Of a DNA stretch of 64,000 bases, positions 43,605 to 52,047 are shown piece after piece; position 1 is the stretch's first letter; every line of letters begins with the position of its first letter. The position numbers were made by a program, and so were the translations under genes. The stretch covers positions 3,968,001-4,032,000 of the forward strand of contig CP111109.1 of assembly GCA_026314275.1 (NCBI GenBank), read 5' to 3'. Under the pieces are notes generated by a model that worked only from the letters and a program-made list of their open reading frames with translations, did no database searches and was not told the DNA's origin. The stretch comes from JAGOEY01 sp017997515. GTDB taxonomy: Bacteria; Pseudomonadota; Gammaproteobacteria; Burkholderiales; Burkholderiaceae_C.

Positions 43605-45680
43605 TCAACCGGCCAGCAGTGCCAGCATGCCCGCCTCGTCCAGCACCGTCACCCCCAGCTCCAGCGCCTTGGCCAGTTTGCTGCCGGCCTCTTCACCAGC
43701 CACCACATAGTCGGTCTTCTTGCTGACCGAACCAGCCACCTTGGCGCCAGCGGCTTCGAGCAGGGCTTTGGCGTCGTCGCGGCCAAGTGTGGGCAGGGTG
43801 CCGGTCAGCACGAATGTTTTGCCGGCCAGTGGCTGCGGCGCACGTGCAGCGGGCTCTTCTTCGGGCCAGTGGATGCCACAGGCGCGTAGTTGCTCCACCA
43901 CCTCGCGGTTGTGCGGCTGGTCAAAGAAGGTGTGCAGGGCCAGTGCCACGATGGGGCCCACGTCGTGCACCTCCAGCAGCTGTTCGACACTCGCATCCAT
44001 GATGGCGTCGAGTTTGCCGAAATGGCGGGCCAGGTCCTTGGCAGTGGCTTCGCCAATATGGCGAATGCCCAGGCCGTAGAGGAAGCGTGGCAGGGTGGTT
44101 TGTTTGGACTTTTCCAGCGCGGCCAGTACGTTCTGGGCGGACTTGTCGGCCATGCGGTCAAGGCTCGACAAGGCCACCAGGCCGAGTTTGTACAGATCGG
44201 GCAGCGTGCGCACCACCTGGGCTTCGACCAGCTGGTCCACCAGCTTTTCCCCCAGGCCTTCAATGTCCATGGCGCGGCGCTGGGCGAAGTGCAGCATGGC
44301 CTGTTTGCGCTGGGCCGGGCAGAACAGCCCGCCGGTGCAGCGGTGGTTCACCTCGGTTTTCTCGCGCACCACGGCGCTGCCGCAGATGGGGCAGGTGCGG
44401 GGCATACGGAAGTTGGGCACGTACGCGGCACGTGGCTGCTCAACAATGCCAACAACCTCTGGAATCACATCCCCTGCCCTGCGAACGATGGCCGTGTCAC
44501 CCACCCGCACGCGTTTGCGCCGCAGCTCAAACAGGTTGTGCAGCGTGGCGTTGGTGACGGTCACACCGCCCACAAACACCGGTGCCAGTCGCGCCACGGG
44601 TGTCAACTTGCCGGTGCGGCCCACTTGTACGTCGATGCCGGTGACGGTGGTGATTTGTTCTTGCGCCGGGTATTTGTGCGCCACGGCCCAGCGCGGCTCG
44701 CGGGACACAAAACCCAGTTGCCGCTGCAGCGCCAGACTGTCCACCTTGTAGACCACACCATCAATGTCAAACGGCAGCTGGTCACGCAGCGCACCAATCT
44801 TCTGGTGATACGCTATCAATTCAATAGCACCCTGCGCACGGTCCACCTGCGCTGCGACCGGAAATCCCCATAATTTCAGGGTTTGCAGCAAACCAAAGTG
44901 GGTGTCAAACACCGGGCCGCCCTGCTCTGCCGGGGTGACGTCCCCCAGACCGTACGCAAAAAACTTCAGTGGCCGCTGCGCGGCAATGCCCGGATCGAGC
45001 TGGCGCACGGCACCTGCTGCGGCGTTGCGCGGGTTGACGAAGGTTTTCAGGCCTGCGTCGCGCTGGCGTTCGTTCAACGCGTCAAAGTCGTCGCGGCGCA
45101 TGTACACCTCGCCGCGCACTTCCAGCACGGCCGGTGCGCCGGTGCCCAAACGCAGCGGAATCTGGCGCATGGTGCGGATGTTTTGGGTGACGTCTTCACC
45201 CCGTTCCCCATCACCGCGCGTAGCGGCCTGCACCAGTACGCCGTGTTCGTAGCGCAGGCTCATGGCCAGGCCGTCAAACTTGAGCTCGGCCACGTAGTCC
45301 ACCGGCGGGTCGGTCTCCGCCAAGCCCAGCTCCTTGCGCACACGGGTGTCAAAGTTCTGCGCGCCGCTGGGTTCGGTGTCGGTCTCGGTACGGATGCTGA
45401 GCATGGGCACGGCATGGCGCACCGACACAAATTCGGGCAGCGGTTTGCCACCGACCCGTTGTGTGGGTGAGTCTACCGTTCGCAGCGCGGGGTGGGCTTC
45501 TTCCAGGGCCTGTAATTCGCGGAACACCCGGTCGTATTCCGCATCGGGCACCAGTGGCGCGTCCTGCACGTAATACGCATGGCCCCAGGCATTCAACTGG
45601 GCGCGAAGTGCTTCAGCTTTGATAGCTGCATCCGCAGTCACAGCGGGCGCTGGAGCCCCAAAAAGCTCAAGATTCCCCAT
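43605..45680 (-). CDS. ligA: NAD-dependent DNA ligase
   Basis: A 691-residue essential ligase that seals nicks in replication and repair, using NAD as adenylate donor. Domains in order: Ia (YYVQDAPLVPDAEYDRVFREL), adenylation domain with catalytic Lys in ELKFDGLAMSLRYE (about residue 131), OB fold, Cys4 zinc finger (CPICGS...CTGGLFCPAQ), helix-hairpin-helix repeats (GIRHIGEATAKDLA) and a C-terminal BRCT domain (GKTFVLTGTLPTLGRDDAK). Length is normal. The N-terminal stretch APAVTADAAIKAEALRA is encoded by a copy of the dispersed repeat (45615-45653). It is the last gene of smc-zipA-ligA, 11 bases after zipA. Confidence 0.97.
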   Translation of the reverse strand: MGNLELFGAPAPAVTADAAIKAEALRAQLNAWGHAYYVQDAPLVPDAEYDRVFRELQALEEAHPALRTVDSPTQRVGGKPLPEFVSVRHAVPMLSIRTETDTEPSGAQNFDTRVRKELGLAETDPPVDYVAELKFDGLAMSLRYEHGVLVQAATRGDGERGEDVTQNIRTMRQIPLRLGTGAPAVLEVRGEVYMRRDDFDALNERQRDAGLKTFVNPRNAAAGAVRQLDPGIAAQRPLKFFAYGLGDVTPAEQGGPVFDTHFGLLQTLKLWGFPVAAQVDRAQGAIELIAYHQKIGALRDQLPFDIDGVVYKVDSLALQRQLGFVSREPRWAVAHKYPAQEQITTVTGIDVQVGRTGKLTPVARLAPVFVGGVTVTNATLHNLFELRRKRVRVGDTAIVRRAGDVIPEVVGIVEQPRAAYVPNFRMPRTCPICGSAVVREKTEVNHRCTGGLFCPAQRKQAMLHFAQRRAMDIEGLGEKLVDQLVEAQVVRTLPDLYKLGLVALSSLDRMADKSAQNVLAALEKSKQTTLPRFLYGLGIRHIGEATAKDLARHFGKLDAIMDASVEQLLEVHDVGPIVALALHTFFDQPHNREVVEQLRACGIHWPEEEPAARAPQPLAGKTFVLTGTLPTLGRDDAKALLEAAGAKVAGSVSKKTDYVVAGEEAGSKLAKALELGVTVLDEAGMLALLAG
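45615..45653. repeat. Dispersed repeat-like element within the ligA coding sequence
   Basis: Read on the minus strand, CAGCGCCCGCTG then TGCGGATGCAGCT matches the core of copies A and B (AGCGCCCGCTG..., TGCGCAAG.AGCT). It stays in frame and adds an Ala-rich stretch near the ligase N-terminus. A second short palindrome (GCTATTGAATTGATAGC) lies in ligA at 44817-44833. Confidence 0.5.
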
Positions 45681-45691
45681 GGTGAATGGGC

Positions 45692-46774
45692 TTAGCTGAA
45701 CAGGCGGCGTGCCAAGGCAGAACCGGCCGACAACTCACGGCTGTCGAGCGTGTCGTACAGCTTTTCAAGGTCCACACCAATACCGTCCAGCGGCTCGGGG
45801 TGCAGCAGCTGGCCGCGGTCGTCGGTGACCACACCGTCCATGGCTTCGGCCAGCGCGGTGGCACATTCACGCAGGCGCACAAACGGGCGCTCACTGCGGT
45901 GCACCAGTGGCACATCCAGACTCAGCGTCACGGCGCGGATGGCGGACTGGTCCGGGTCTTCGGCCAGGGCTGCCTGGGTGTCAAACGCCAAACCCAGCAC
46001 CGATGGCAAACCCGGCGTCACCGTGGGCAGCACCATACGCCCCGGAATCACCCCCGGCACAAAACCCAGGCGGGCTGCGTGCTGCTGCACATAACCAGGG
46101 CTCCAGGCGGCGTTGACGGCACGCAGGGTGAAGCTGAGCTGGGCGTCGTGGTCGCTGGCAAACTGGTCCAGCTCGCGGGCACGGGCCACCTCTTCGCGCA
46201 TTTCAGGGAACTCGGCAGTACCGTTCACCGCATCGGCAAACGCCTGGGCCTTGACCACAAATTCGGAGTATTCGATGTCGTTCAGTGCACCGGTGCGGTT
46301 GGCCAGCTGCACACCCGCCTGGAACAGGCTGTAACGCTGGCCGGGCGCGGGGGTTTCCCACTGCTGGGTGGCATCGTTCAAGCCTTCGACTGCAAAGGGT
46401 TTGCTGCCCACGCGACGGGTGGGCGGCATGGCCGCCAGCGCGGCGTCGCCCGACACGGCTTGTTCGGGGGTGACGGGGGCCATCACATCGATCAGTGGGT
46501 CGAGCCCTGGTTTTTTCTCCGGTTGGGGCAACGACACACCCGGCTCGGTACGCTCACCGTGGGCCGGGTCGCCGGACGCAGCCAGCGGCGCGTCAAAACC
46601 AGGCTCTTGCCGCTCGGGCGCTTCGCCATCAGAGACAGACATGATTTCGGTGTCGTGCACTTCGGGCTGGGCCTGGCGCGGTGTGTTGCGGCGCGAAGTC
46701 CAGGTGTTGTAGGCAATCACCAGCGCCAAGACGATGCCACCAATGATGGCCAGGCTGATTTGAAGGGTACTCAT
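45692..46774 (-). CDS. zipA: Cell division protein ZipA homologue
   Basis: A 360-residue inner-membrane protein. ZipA tethers FtsZ to the membrane during divisome assembly. An N-terminal anchor (residues 4-23, LQISLAIIGGIVLALVIAYN) is followed by a long acidic and Pro-rich linker (to about residue 200) and the FtsZ-binding C-terminal domain (SLRAVNAAWSPGYVQ... to LYDTLDSRELSAG). ATG at 46774 is preferred to a TTG two codons upstream. It lies 10 bases after smc and 11 bases before ligA, the usual order in Burkholderiales. Confidence 0.9.
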   Translation of the reverse strand: MSTLQISLAIIGGIVLALVIAYNTWTSRRNTPRQAQPEVHDTEIMSVSDGEAPERQEPGFDAPLAASGDPAHGERTEPGVSLPQPEKKPGLDPLIDVMAPVTPEQAVSGDAALAAMPPTRRVGSKPFAVEGLNDATQQWETPAPGQRYSLFQAGVQLANRTGALNDIEYSEFVVKAQAFADAVNGTAEFPEMREEVARARELDQFASDHDAQLSFTLRAVNAAWSPGYVQQHAARLGFVPGVIPGRMVLPTVTPGLPSVLGLAFDTQAALAEDPDQSAIRAVTLSLDVPLVHRSERPFVRLRECATALAEAMDGVVTDDRGQLLHPEPLDGIGVDLEKLYDTLDSRELSAGSALARRLFS

Positions 46775-46784
46775 GTTCAATCTC

Positions 46785-49700
46785 TTAAATTTCGGCCAAT
46801 GACAGCGCGGACTCCATGTCCACGGTCACGATGCGGGATACACCCTGCTCCTGCATGGTCACACCAATCAACTGCTCAGCCATTTCCATGGCGATCTTGT
46901 TGTGGCTGATGAACAGGAACTGTGTGCCTTGTTTGCTCATGGCGGTGACCAGCCGGGCGTAACGCTCGGTGTTGGCATCGTCCAGCGGCGCGTCCACTTC
47001 GTCCAGCAGGCAGAACGGTGCAGGGTTCAGCTGGAAGATCGCAAACACCAGCGCAATGGCGGTCAGGGCTTTTTCACCACCCGACAGCAGGTGGATGGTC
47101 TGGTTCTTTTTGCCAGGCGGCTGGGCAATCACCTGCACGCCGGAGTCGAGAATTTCTTCGCCGGTGATGACCAGCCGCGCATTCCCACCACCAAACAGCT
47201 CGGGGAACATACGCCCGAAGTGTTCGTTAACGGTGTTGAAGGTGCCCGACAACAACTCGCGGGTTTCGCCGTCGATCTTCTTGATCGCGTCTTCCAGCGT
47301 GGTCATCGCGTCGGTCAGGTCGGCGGTTTGGGCGTCGAGGAACTGCTTACGCTCGCGGGCCGAAGCCAGCTCGTCCAGCGCGGCCAGGTTCACCGCACCG
47401 AGGGCCGTGATTTCGCGGTTGAAGCGGTCAATTTCGCCCTGCAGCCCGGTCAGGCGCACATTACCTTCGGTGATGGACAAAGCCACGGCTTCCAGGTCGG
47501 CCTGGGCGTCAGCCAGCAACTGGGCGTATTGCTCAAAGCCCAGGCGCGACGCCTGTTCCTTGAGCTGGAATTCGGTGATGCGCTGGCGCAGCGGGTCGAG
47601 TTCACGCTCCAGCTGCAGGCGGCGTTCATCACTTGCGCGCAGCTTGGTGGTCAGGTCGTCGTATTCGCTGCGTAATGCGCCCAGGCGCTGTTCTCGCTCC
47701 ATCTTCACCGCCAGCGCATCCTGCAAACCGCCCTGGGCCGCCGCATCACTCAGACGGGCCAGTTCTTCATGGGCGCGTTGCTCTTCCGCGCTGACGGACT
47801 GGGCCTGCTGCGCTGCAGTTTCGATAGCGCGCCCAAGTTCTGCCAGGCGGGCCCCAAGGCTTTTATGCGAGTAAGTGGCTTCCTGCGCCTGGCGCTCCAG
47901 GCTGCGCTGCTGTTCACGGCATTCGGTGACCTTGCGCTCACATTCGATCACACGTTCGTCCAGCTGGGCATGGCGCTCCTGGCTGTCGGCCAGTTGCATG
48001 TCCAGCTCTTCAAAACGTGCTTCGGCGGTGACGCGACGCTCCTGCAGGTCGTCCAGCTGCCCCACCACTTCGCCCAAGTCGGCGTTGATCTGCTGGCTGC
48101 GGGCACGGGTTTGTTCGGCGAGCTGGGTCAAGCGCAATGTCTCGACCTGCAGCGTGTGGGCCTGGGCCTGTGTTTCGGTGGCCTCCCGGCGCGCCGCCAC
48201 CAGGCGCTGGGATGCATCGGCATATGCCGCTTCGGCACGCACCAGGGCGGCGCGTGACTCTTCAAAAATAAAGGCCTGCGCCTTCAGCTGTTTGTCGAGG
48301 TTTTCAATCTCTTGGGCACGCGCCAGCAAGCCGGCCTGTTCGGAGTCCTGCGCATGGAAACCCACGCTGTAACGCGTGACGGCATGGCCGGTGCGCACAA
48401 AAATCGTCTCGCCCGCCTGCAGTTTGTCGCGGCTGGCCAGCGCGTCTTCCAGACTCTGCGCGGTGTAACAACCTTGCAGCCAATCCACCAGCAAGGCACG
48501 CAGCCCGGCATCGTTCAGTTGCAGCTTGTCGGCCAGCCGGGGCAAGCTGCCTTGGGGTTCGGGGGTGCCCGCTGTGGGCAGGCTGTAAAACGCGAGTTTG
48601 GCCGGTGGTGCACCGCCGCCGCTGGAGTCCAGAAAGCCGCGCACCATGTCGAGCCGCGACACTTCCAGCGCGCCCAGGCGCTCGCGCAGCGCGGCCTCCA
48701 GTGCGTCTTCCCAGCCCTGTTCAATGTGGATACGGCTCCACAGGCCTTGCAAACCTTCGAGACCGTGGCGCGCAAGCCAGGGCGTGAGTTTGCCGTCGGT
48801 CTTGACCTTTTCCTGCAGCGCTTTCAGCGCTTCCATACGGGCTGACAACTCGGCCTGTTTGCTGCCGTCGGCATTCACCGCCTGCTGTTTGGCGCGGCGG
48901 TCCTCGTCCATCTGGGGCACGGCGTCCTGCAACTCGTGCAGTCGGGCTTCGGCAACGCTGGCTACTTCCTGTGCCTCGTCCAGCTGCGCCTGCTGGTCGG
49001 CCAGACGCGATTCGTCGGGTGCGGCCAGCGCGTTGCGGTCGGTACTCAGGCGTTCACGACGCTGCTCCAGCTGGCGGGACTGTTCTTCAATGCCACGCTG
49101 CTCGGCGGCCAGCACCTGGATCTGCTGCTGCACCTGCACGACACCCGTGCGCTGCGTGTTGGCTTCGCCCTGGGCCTTCCGTAAGGCATCTTCCAGGTCA
49201 GGCAGTTGCATCGCCTGTTCTTCGACCTGGGCGGCCAACAACTCGGCCTTTTCTTCGGCATCCATGCCTTGGGCGGCCAGGTTTTCGGTCTCGGTCTGGG
49301 CGTCGTCACGGCGGGTAAGCCACTGGGCGGCTTGTTCCTTGAGGGTGCTGAGGCGCTGTTCGACGCGCTGACGGCCTTCGACCACAAAACGGATCTCGGC
49401 CTCCAGCCGCCCCACTTCGGCACTGGCTTCGTACAGCTTGCCCTGCGCCTGGTTGACGTTGTCACCTGCGGCGTAATGCGCCTGGCGGATGGTTTCCAGG
49501 TCGGCCTCAACGTGGCGCAGATCGGCAATACGCGACTCGAGTTCGTTCAGCGCCTTGTCGGCATCGACCTTTATCTTGGTCTGGTCAGCTTCACTCTCGG
49601 CCCGTTTCAGAAACCACAGCTGGTGCTGCTTAAGGGTGACACTCGCCTGCAGCGTGTTGTAACGCGTGGCAACTTCGGCCTGCTTTTCGAGCTTGTCGAG

Positions 49701-50312
49701 GTTGGCGTTCAGCTCGCGCAGGATGTCTTCAACACGGGTCAGGTTTTCGCGGGTGTCCGACAGGCGGTTTTCCGTCTCGCGGCGGCGTTCCTTGTATTTG
49801 GACACGCCTGCGGCTTCTTCGAGGAACAGGCGCAACTCTTCAGGTTTGGACTCGATGATGCGGCTGATGGTGCCCTGGCCAATGATGGCGTAGGCCCGTG
49901 GGCCGAGGCCCGTGCCCAGAAACACGTCCTGCACATCGCGGCGGCGCACCGGCTGGTTGTTGATGTAATAACTGCTGTTGCCGTCGCGGGTCAGCACCCG
50001 GCGCACCGCAATTTCAGGGTATTGGCTCCATTGGCCGCCCGCGCGGTGGTCGGCGTTGTCAAACACCAGCTCCACGCTGGAGCGGCTGGCGGGTTTGCGG
50101 GTCGTCGTGCCGTTGAAGATCACGTCCTGCATCGACTCGCCACGCAGCTCGGACGCCTTGCTTTCGCCCAGCACCCAGCGCACAGCGTCCATGATGTTGG
50201 ACTTGCCGCAGCCGTTGGGGCCCACCACCCCCACCAGTTGCCCAGGCAACAGGAAGTTGGTGGGTTCGGCAAAGGACTTGAACCCGGATAACTTGATGGA
50301 ATTGAGACGCAC
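46785..50312 (-). CDS. smc: Chromosome segregation ATPase SMC
   Basis: A 1,175-residue protein with the classic layout. The N-terminal ATPase half has Walker A (VGPNGCGKSN, residue 31 on). Long coiled coils run at about 170-505 and 660-1,005, with a hinge between them (about 510-660, GLEGLQGLWSRIHIEQGWEDALEAAL). The C-terminal half has the signature HLLSGGEKALTAIAL and Walker B FCLLDEVDAPLDD. It compacts and segregates the chromosome with ScpAB. It is the first gene of smc-zipA-ligA; its upstream region (50313-50557) is on the other side of a candidate small ORF. Confidence 0.97.
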   Translation of the reverse strand: MRLNSIKLSGFKSFAEPTNFLLPGQLVGVVGPNGCGKSNIMDAVRWVLGESKASELRGESMQDVIFNGTTTRKPASRSSVELVFDNADHRAGGQWSQYPEIAVRRVLTRDGNSSYYINNQPVRRRDVQDVFLGTGLGPRAYAIIGQGTISRIIESKPEELRLFLEEAAGVSKYKERRRETENRLSDTRENLTRVEDILRELNANLDKLEKQAEVATRYNTLQASVTLKQHQLWFLKRAESEADQTKIKVDADKALNELESRIADLRHVEADLETIRQAHYAAGDNVNQAQGKLYEASAEVGRLEAEIRFVVEGRQRVEQRLSTLKEQAAQWLTRRDDAQTETENLAAQGMDAEEKAELLAAQVEEQAMQLPDLEDALRKAQGEANTQRTGVVQVQQQIQVLAAEQRGIEEQSRQLEQRRERLSTDRNALAAPDESRLADQQAQLDEAQEVASVAEARLHELQDAVPQMDEDRRAKQQAVNADGSKQAELSARMEALKALQEKVKTDGKLTPWLARHGLEGLQGLWSRIHIEQGWEDALEAALRERLGALEVSRLDMVRGFLDSSGGGAPPAKLAFYSLPTAGTPEPQGSLPRLADKLQLNDAGLRALLVDWLQGCYTAQSLEDALASRDKLQAGETIFVRTGHAVTRYSVGFHAQDSEQAGLLARAQEIENLDKQLKAQAFIFEESRAALVRAEAAYADASQRLVAARREATETQAQAHTLQVETLRLTQLAEQTRARSQQINADLGEVVGQLDDLQERRVTAEARFEELDMQLADSQERHAQLDERVIECERKVTECREQQRSLERQAQEATYSHKSLGARLAELGRAIETAAQQAQSVSAEEQRAHEELARLSDAAAQGGLQDALAVKMEREQRLGALRSEYDDLTTKLRASDERRLQLERELDPLRQRITEFQLKEQASRLGFEQYAQLLADAQADLEAVALSITEGNVRLTGLQGEIDRFNREITALGAVNLAALDELASARERKQFLDAQTADLTDAMTTLEDAIKKIDGETRELLSGTFNTVNEHFGRMFPELFGGGNARLVITGEEILDSGVQVIAQPPGKKNQTIHLLSGGEKALTAIALVFAIFQLNPAPFCLLDEVDAPLDDANTERYARLVTAMSKQGTQFLFISHNKIAMEMAEQLIGVTMQEQGVSRIVTVDMESALSLAEI

Positions 50313-50557
50313 GGATTGGAAAGGCTGTCAAAAAATGCGCCAGCCCGTCACCGGTCTAACGCATTGATTCAAATGGGGAAAATCTCCAGACACACCCGTG
50401 CCGGACTACCCCGCATGATACCGTGGTGCCAGGGCCGTCCCAGGGCGCGTGGGCCTGCATGCCTGCAGGCAGCAAAGGCTTGCTGCAACAAGTTGTAAGT
50501 TGTCAGTCAACCAATCGGCGGCATGGTTCGTTGTAGGTGGCCTAAGGAGTTACCACG
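50313..50557. other. Gene-free region upstream of smc with two palindromes
   Basis: It holds a 12-base palindrome TGCCTGCAGGCA (50460-50471) and a 7-bp hairpin GCAGCAA/TTGCTGC with an AGGC loop (50469-50486). They overlap, so they may be alternative structures. No promoter could be assigned with confidence for smc. Confidence 0.4.
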
Positions 50558-50650
50558 ATGTACACAGCCCCTGTTGCCACCCCATCCACCAGCGCCCCCA
50601 CCGCATGGCAATGGGATGACCGCGACCGCAAGCGCACCCCCGCACGCTGA
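50558..50650 (+). CDS. Candidate 30-residue small protein
   Basis: ATG at 50558 is preceded 8 bases upstream by AAGGAG, one of the best ribosome-binding sites in the window. The reading frame encodes MYTAPVATPSTSAPTAWQWD then DRDRKRTPAR and a TGA stop: a Pro/Thr/Ala-rich first half and a basic tail. No family is recognised. It lies between smc (divergent) and tRNA-Pro. It could instead be a leader peptide, or chance. Confidence 0.35.
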   Translation: MYTAPVATPSTSAPTAWQWDDRDRKRTPAR

Positions 50651-50752
50651 GTCGCCAGTTCGGGCACCCCGATGGGCCCGGTTCAGCGCAAAAACCCCCA
50701 GCCATTTGGAATTTCGCATGCCCCGTACCCAGAAATGCGCCAAATATCGGGT

Positions 50753-50758
50753 TAGAAT
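50753..50758 (+). promoter_or_regulatory. Candidate -10 element of the tRNA-Pro gene
   Basis: TAGAAT (in TTAGAATAC) ends 9 bases before the mature tRNA, which suits a start site just ahead of the 5' end. No clear -35 was seen. Confidence 0.5.
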
Positions 50759-50767
50759 ACTGGGAGT

Positions 50768-50844
<77 letters not shown>

Positions 50845-50852
50845 TCATTTAT

Positions 50853-50893
50853 AAAATAGGGCCTGCAGATTTGTCTGCAGGCCCTATTTTTTT
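50853..50893 (+). terminator. Strong intrinsic terminator after tRNA-Pro
   Basis: A 17-bp perfect stem (AAAATAGGGCCTGCAGA and its complement) with a TTTG loop ends in a run of seven T. The A run on the left also makes it usable on the minus strand. Confidence 0.95.
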
Positions 50894-50928
50894 GTGCTGA
50901 CGCAATCCATCCCGCACCGCTTATAGCC

Positions 50929-51393
50929 ATGAAGCTCAAAATCCTTGTTGGCACGATGACCGACACCGCCGAATCCGTGGCGCAATCTATTCAGATGGCC
51001 TGCGCCGACCAGGTAGGCAGCATTGAGGTGCAGCGCATGGACGGCCTGGACACCCACGTTTTTGACGAAAACGCCCTCTTCCTCATTTGCTCGTCCACCT
51101 ACGGCACGGGCGATGTGCCTGACAACGCACAGGCGCTGTACCTCTCCCTCGACGCCGAGCCGCGTTACCTGGGCCATGTGCGTTACGGCGTTATTTCGCT
51201 CGGGGACAGCAGTTATGGCGAGACCTTCTGCCAGGGTGGCCTGAAGTTCGATGCGCGCCTGCAGGATCTGGGTGCCCAACGGGTTGGCGACGTGTTGTGC
51301 CACGACGCCAGTGGCGACACCGTGGCAGAAGACGACGCTGTGGTCTGGTGCCAGGCGTGGCTGGCCCAGGCCTTGGCGTCCCAACCGGCATAA
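50929..51393 (+). CDS. Flavodoxin-domain protein (MioC-like)
   Basis: A 154-residue FMN-binding electron carrier. The phosphate-binding loop is GTMTDTAESVA (residues 8-18). The second FMN contact region is SSTYGTGDVPDNA (about 57-69), and GDSSYGETFCQGG (about 91-103) is the third, as in MioC and the flavodoxin domains of sulfite reductase and P450 reductase. No fused reductase domain is present, so an external reductase must donate electrons. It stands 9 bases before the LysE gene in the same direction. Confidence 0.88.
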   Translation: MKLKILVGTMTDTAESVAQSIQMACADQVGSIEVQRMDGLDTHVFDENALFLICSSTYGTGDVPDNAQALYLSLDAEPRYLGHVRYGVISLGDSSYGETFCQGGLKFDARLQDLGAQRVGDVLCHDASGDTVAEDDAVVWCQAWLAQALASQPA

Positions 51394-51402
51394 AACTGCA
51401 GC

Positions 51403-52047
51403 ATGACACTCTCCACCTACCTGCTCTACCTCGCCGCCGTGGCTTTGCTGGTGCTGTCGCCCGGCCCGACCATGCTGATGTGTGTGACCAACGCGATCAA
51501 CCACGGCCCACGCGCCGCGCTGTTGTCTGCCACCGGCAGCGTGACCGCCGCACTCGCGGTGATGTTGCTCTCGGTGCTGGGCCTGGGCGCGCTGCTGGCC
51601 GCGTCCGAAGCGGCTTTCACCCTGCTCAAGACCGTTGGTGCGCTGTATCTGGTGTGGCTGGGCATCAAGACTTTCCGCAGCAAAAGTCTGCCCATGGCAG
51701 AACGGGTGGATGACCCATCCGCCGCGCCCGGCGCACGGCAGTCTTTTTACCTACAAGGGCTGATGGTGGGCGGCAGCAACCCCAAGGCCATCCTGTTTTT
51801 TGCGGCGCTGTTCCCCCAGTTCCTGAACGCGGCCGCGCCGCTGTGGCCCCAGTTGCTGGTGCTGGCGCTGACCTTTGCAGCCTTTGAGTTGACGGTGCTC
51901 ACCCTGTGTACTGTGGGCGTGGCACGTTTTGCCGCCACGTTGCGCTCGGCGCGGGCGGTGCGCGGCATCAACCGGGTCTGCGGAGGCCTGTTTGCGCTGC
52001 TGGGTGGCCTGTTGCTGCTGGCGCGTCGCCCGGGCGTTGCACCGTAA
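51403..52047 (+). CDS. LysE-family amino-acid/metabolite exporter
   Basis: A 214-residue inner-membrane protein with about six transmembrane segments (residues 3-24, 38-65, 69-90, 112-135, 147-172, 185-207). The family motif SPGPTMLMCVTNAINHGPRAALLSATGS is near the N-terminus, and GGSNPKAILFFAALFPQF follows the central loop. Family members export amino acids such as lysine, homoserine or threonine; the substrate here is unknown. Its last 80 bases overlap, on the opposite strand, the 3' end of the helicase gene. Confidence 0.93.
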   Translation: MTLSTYLLYLAAVALLVLSPGPTMLMCVTNAINHGPRAALLSATGSVTAALAVMLLSVLGLGALLAASEAAFTLLKTVGALYLVWLGIKTFRSKSLPMAERVDDPSAAPGARQSFYLQGLMVGGSNPKAILFFAALFPQFLNAAAPLWPQLLVLALTFAAFELTVLTLCTVGVARFAATLRSARAVRGINRVCGGLFALLGGLLLLARRPGVAP

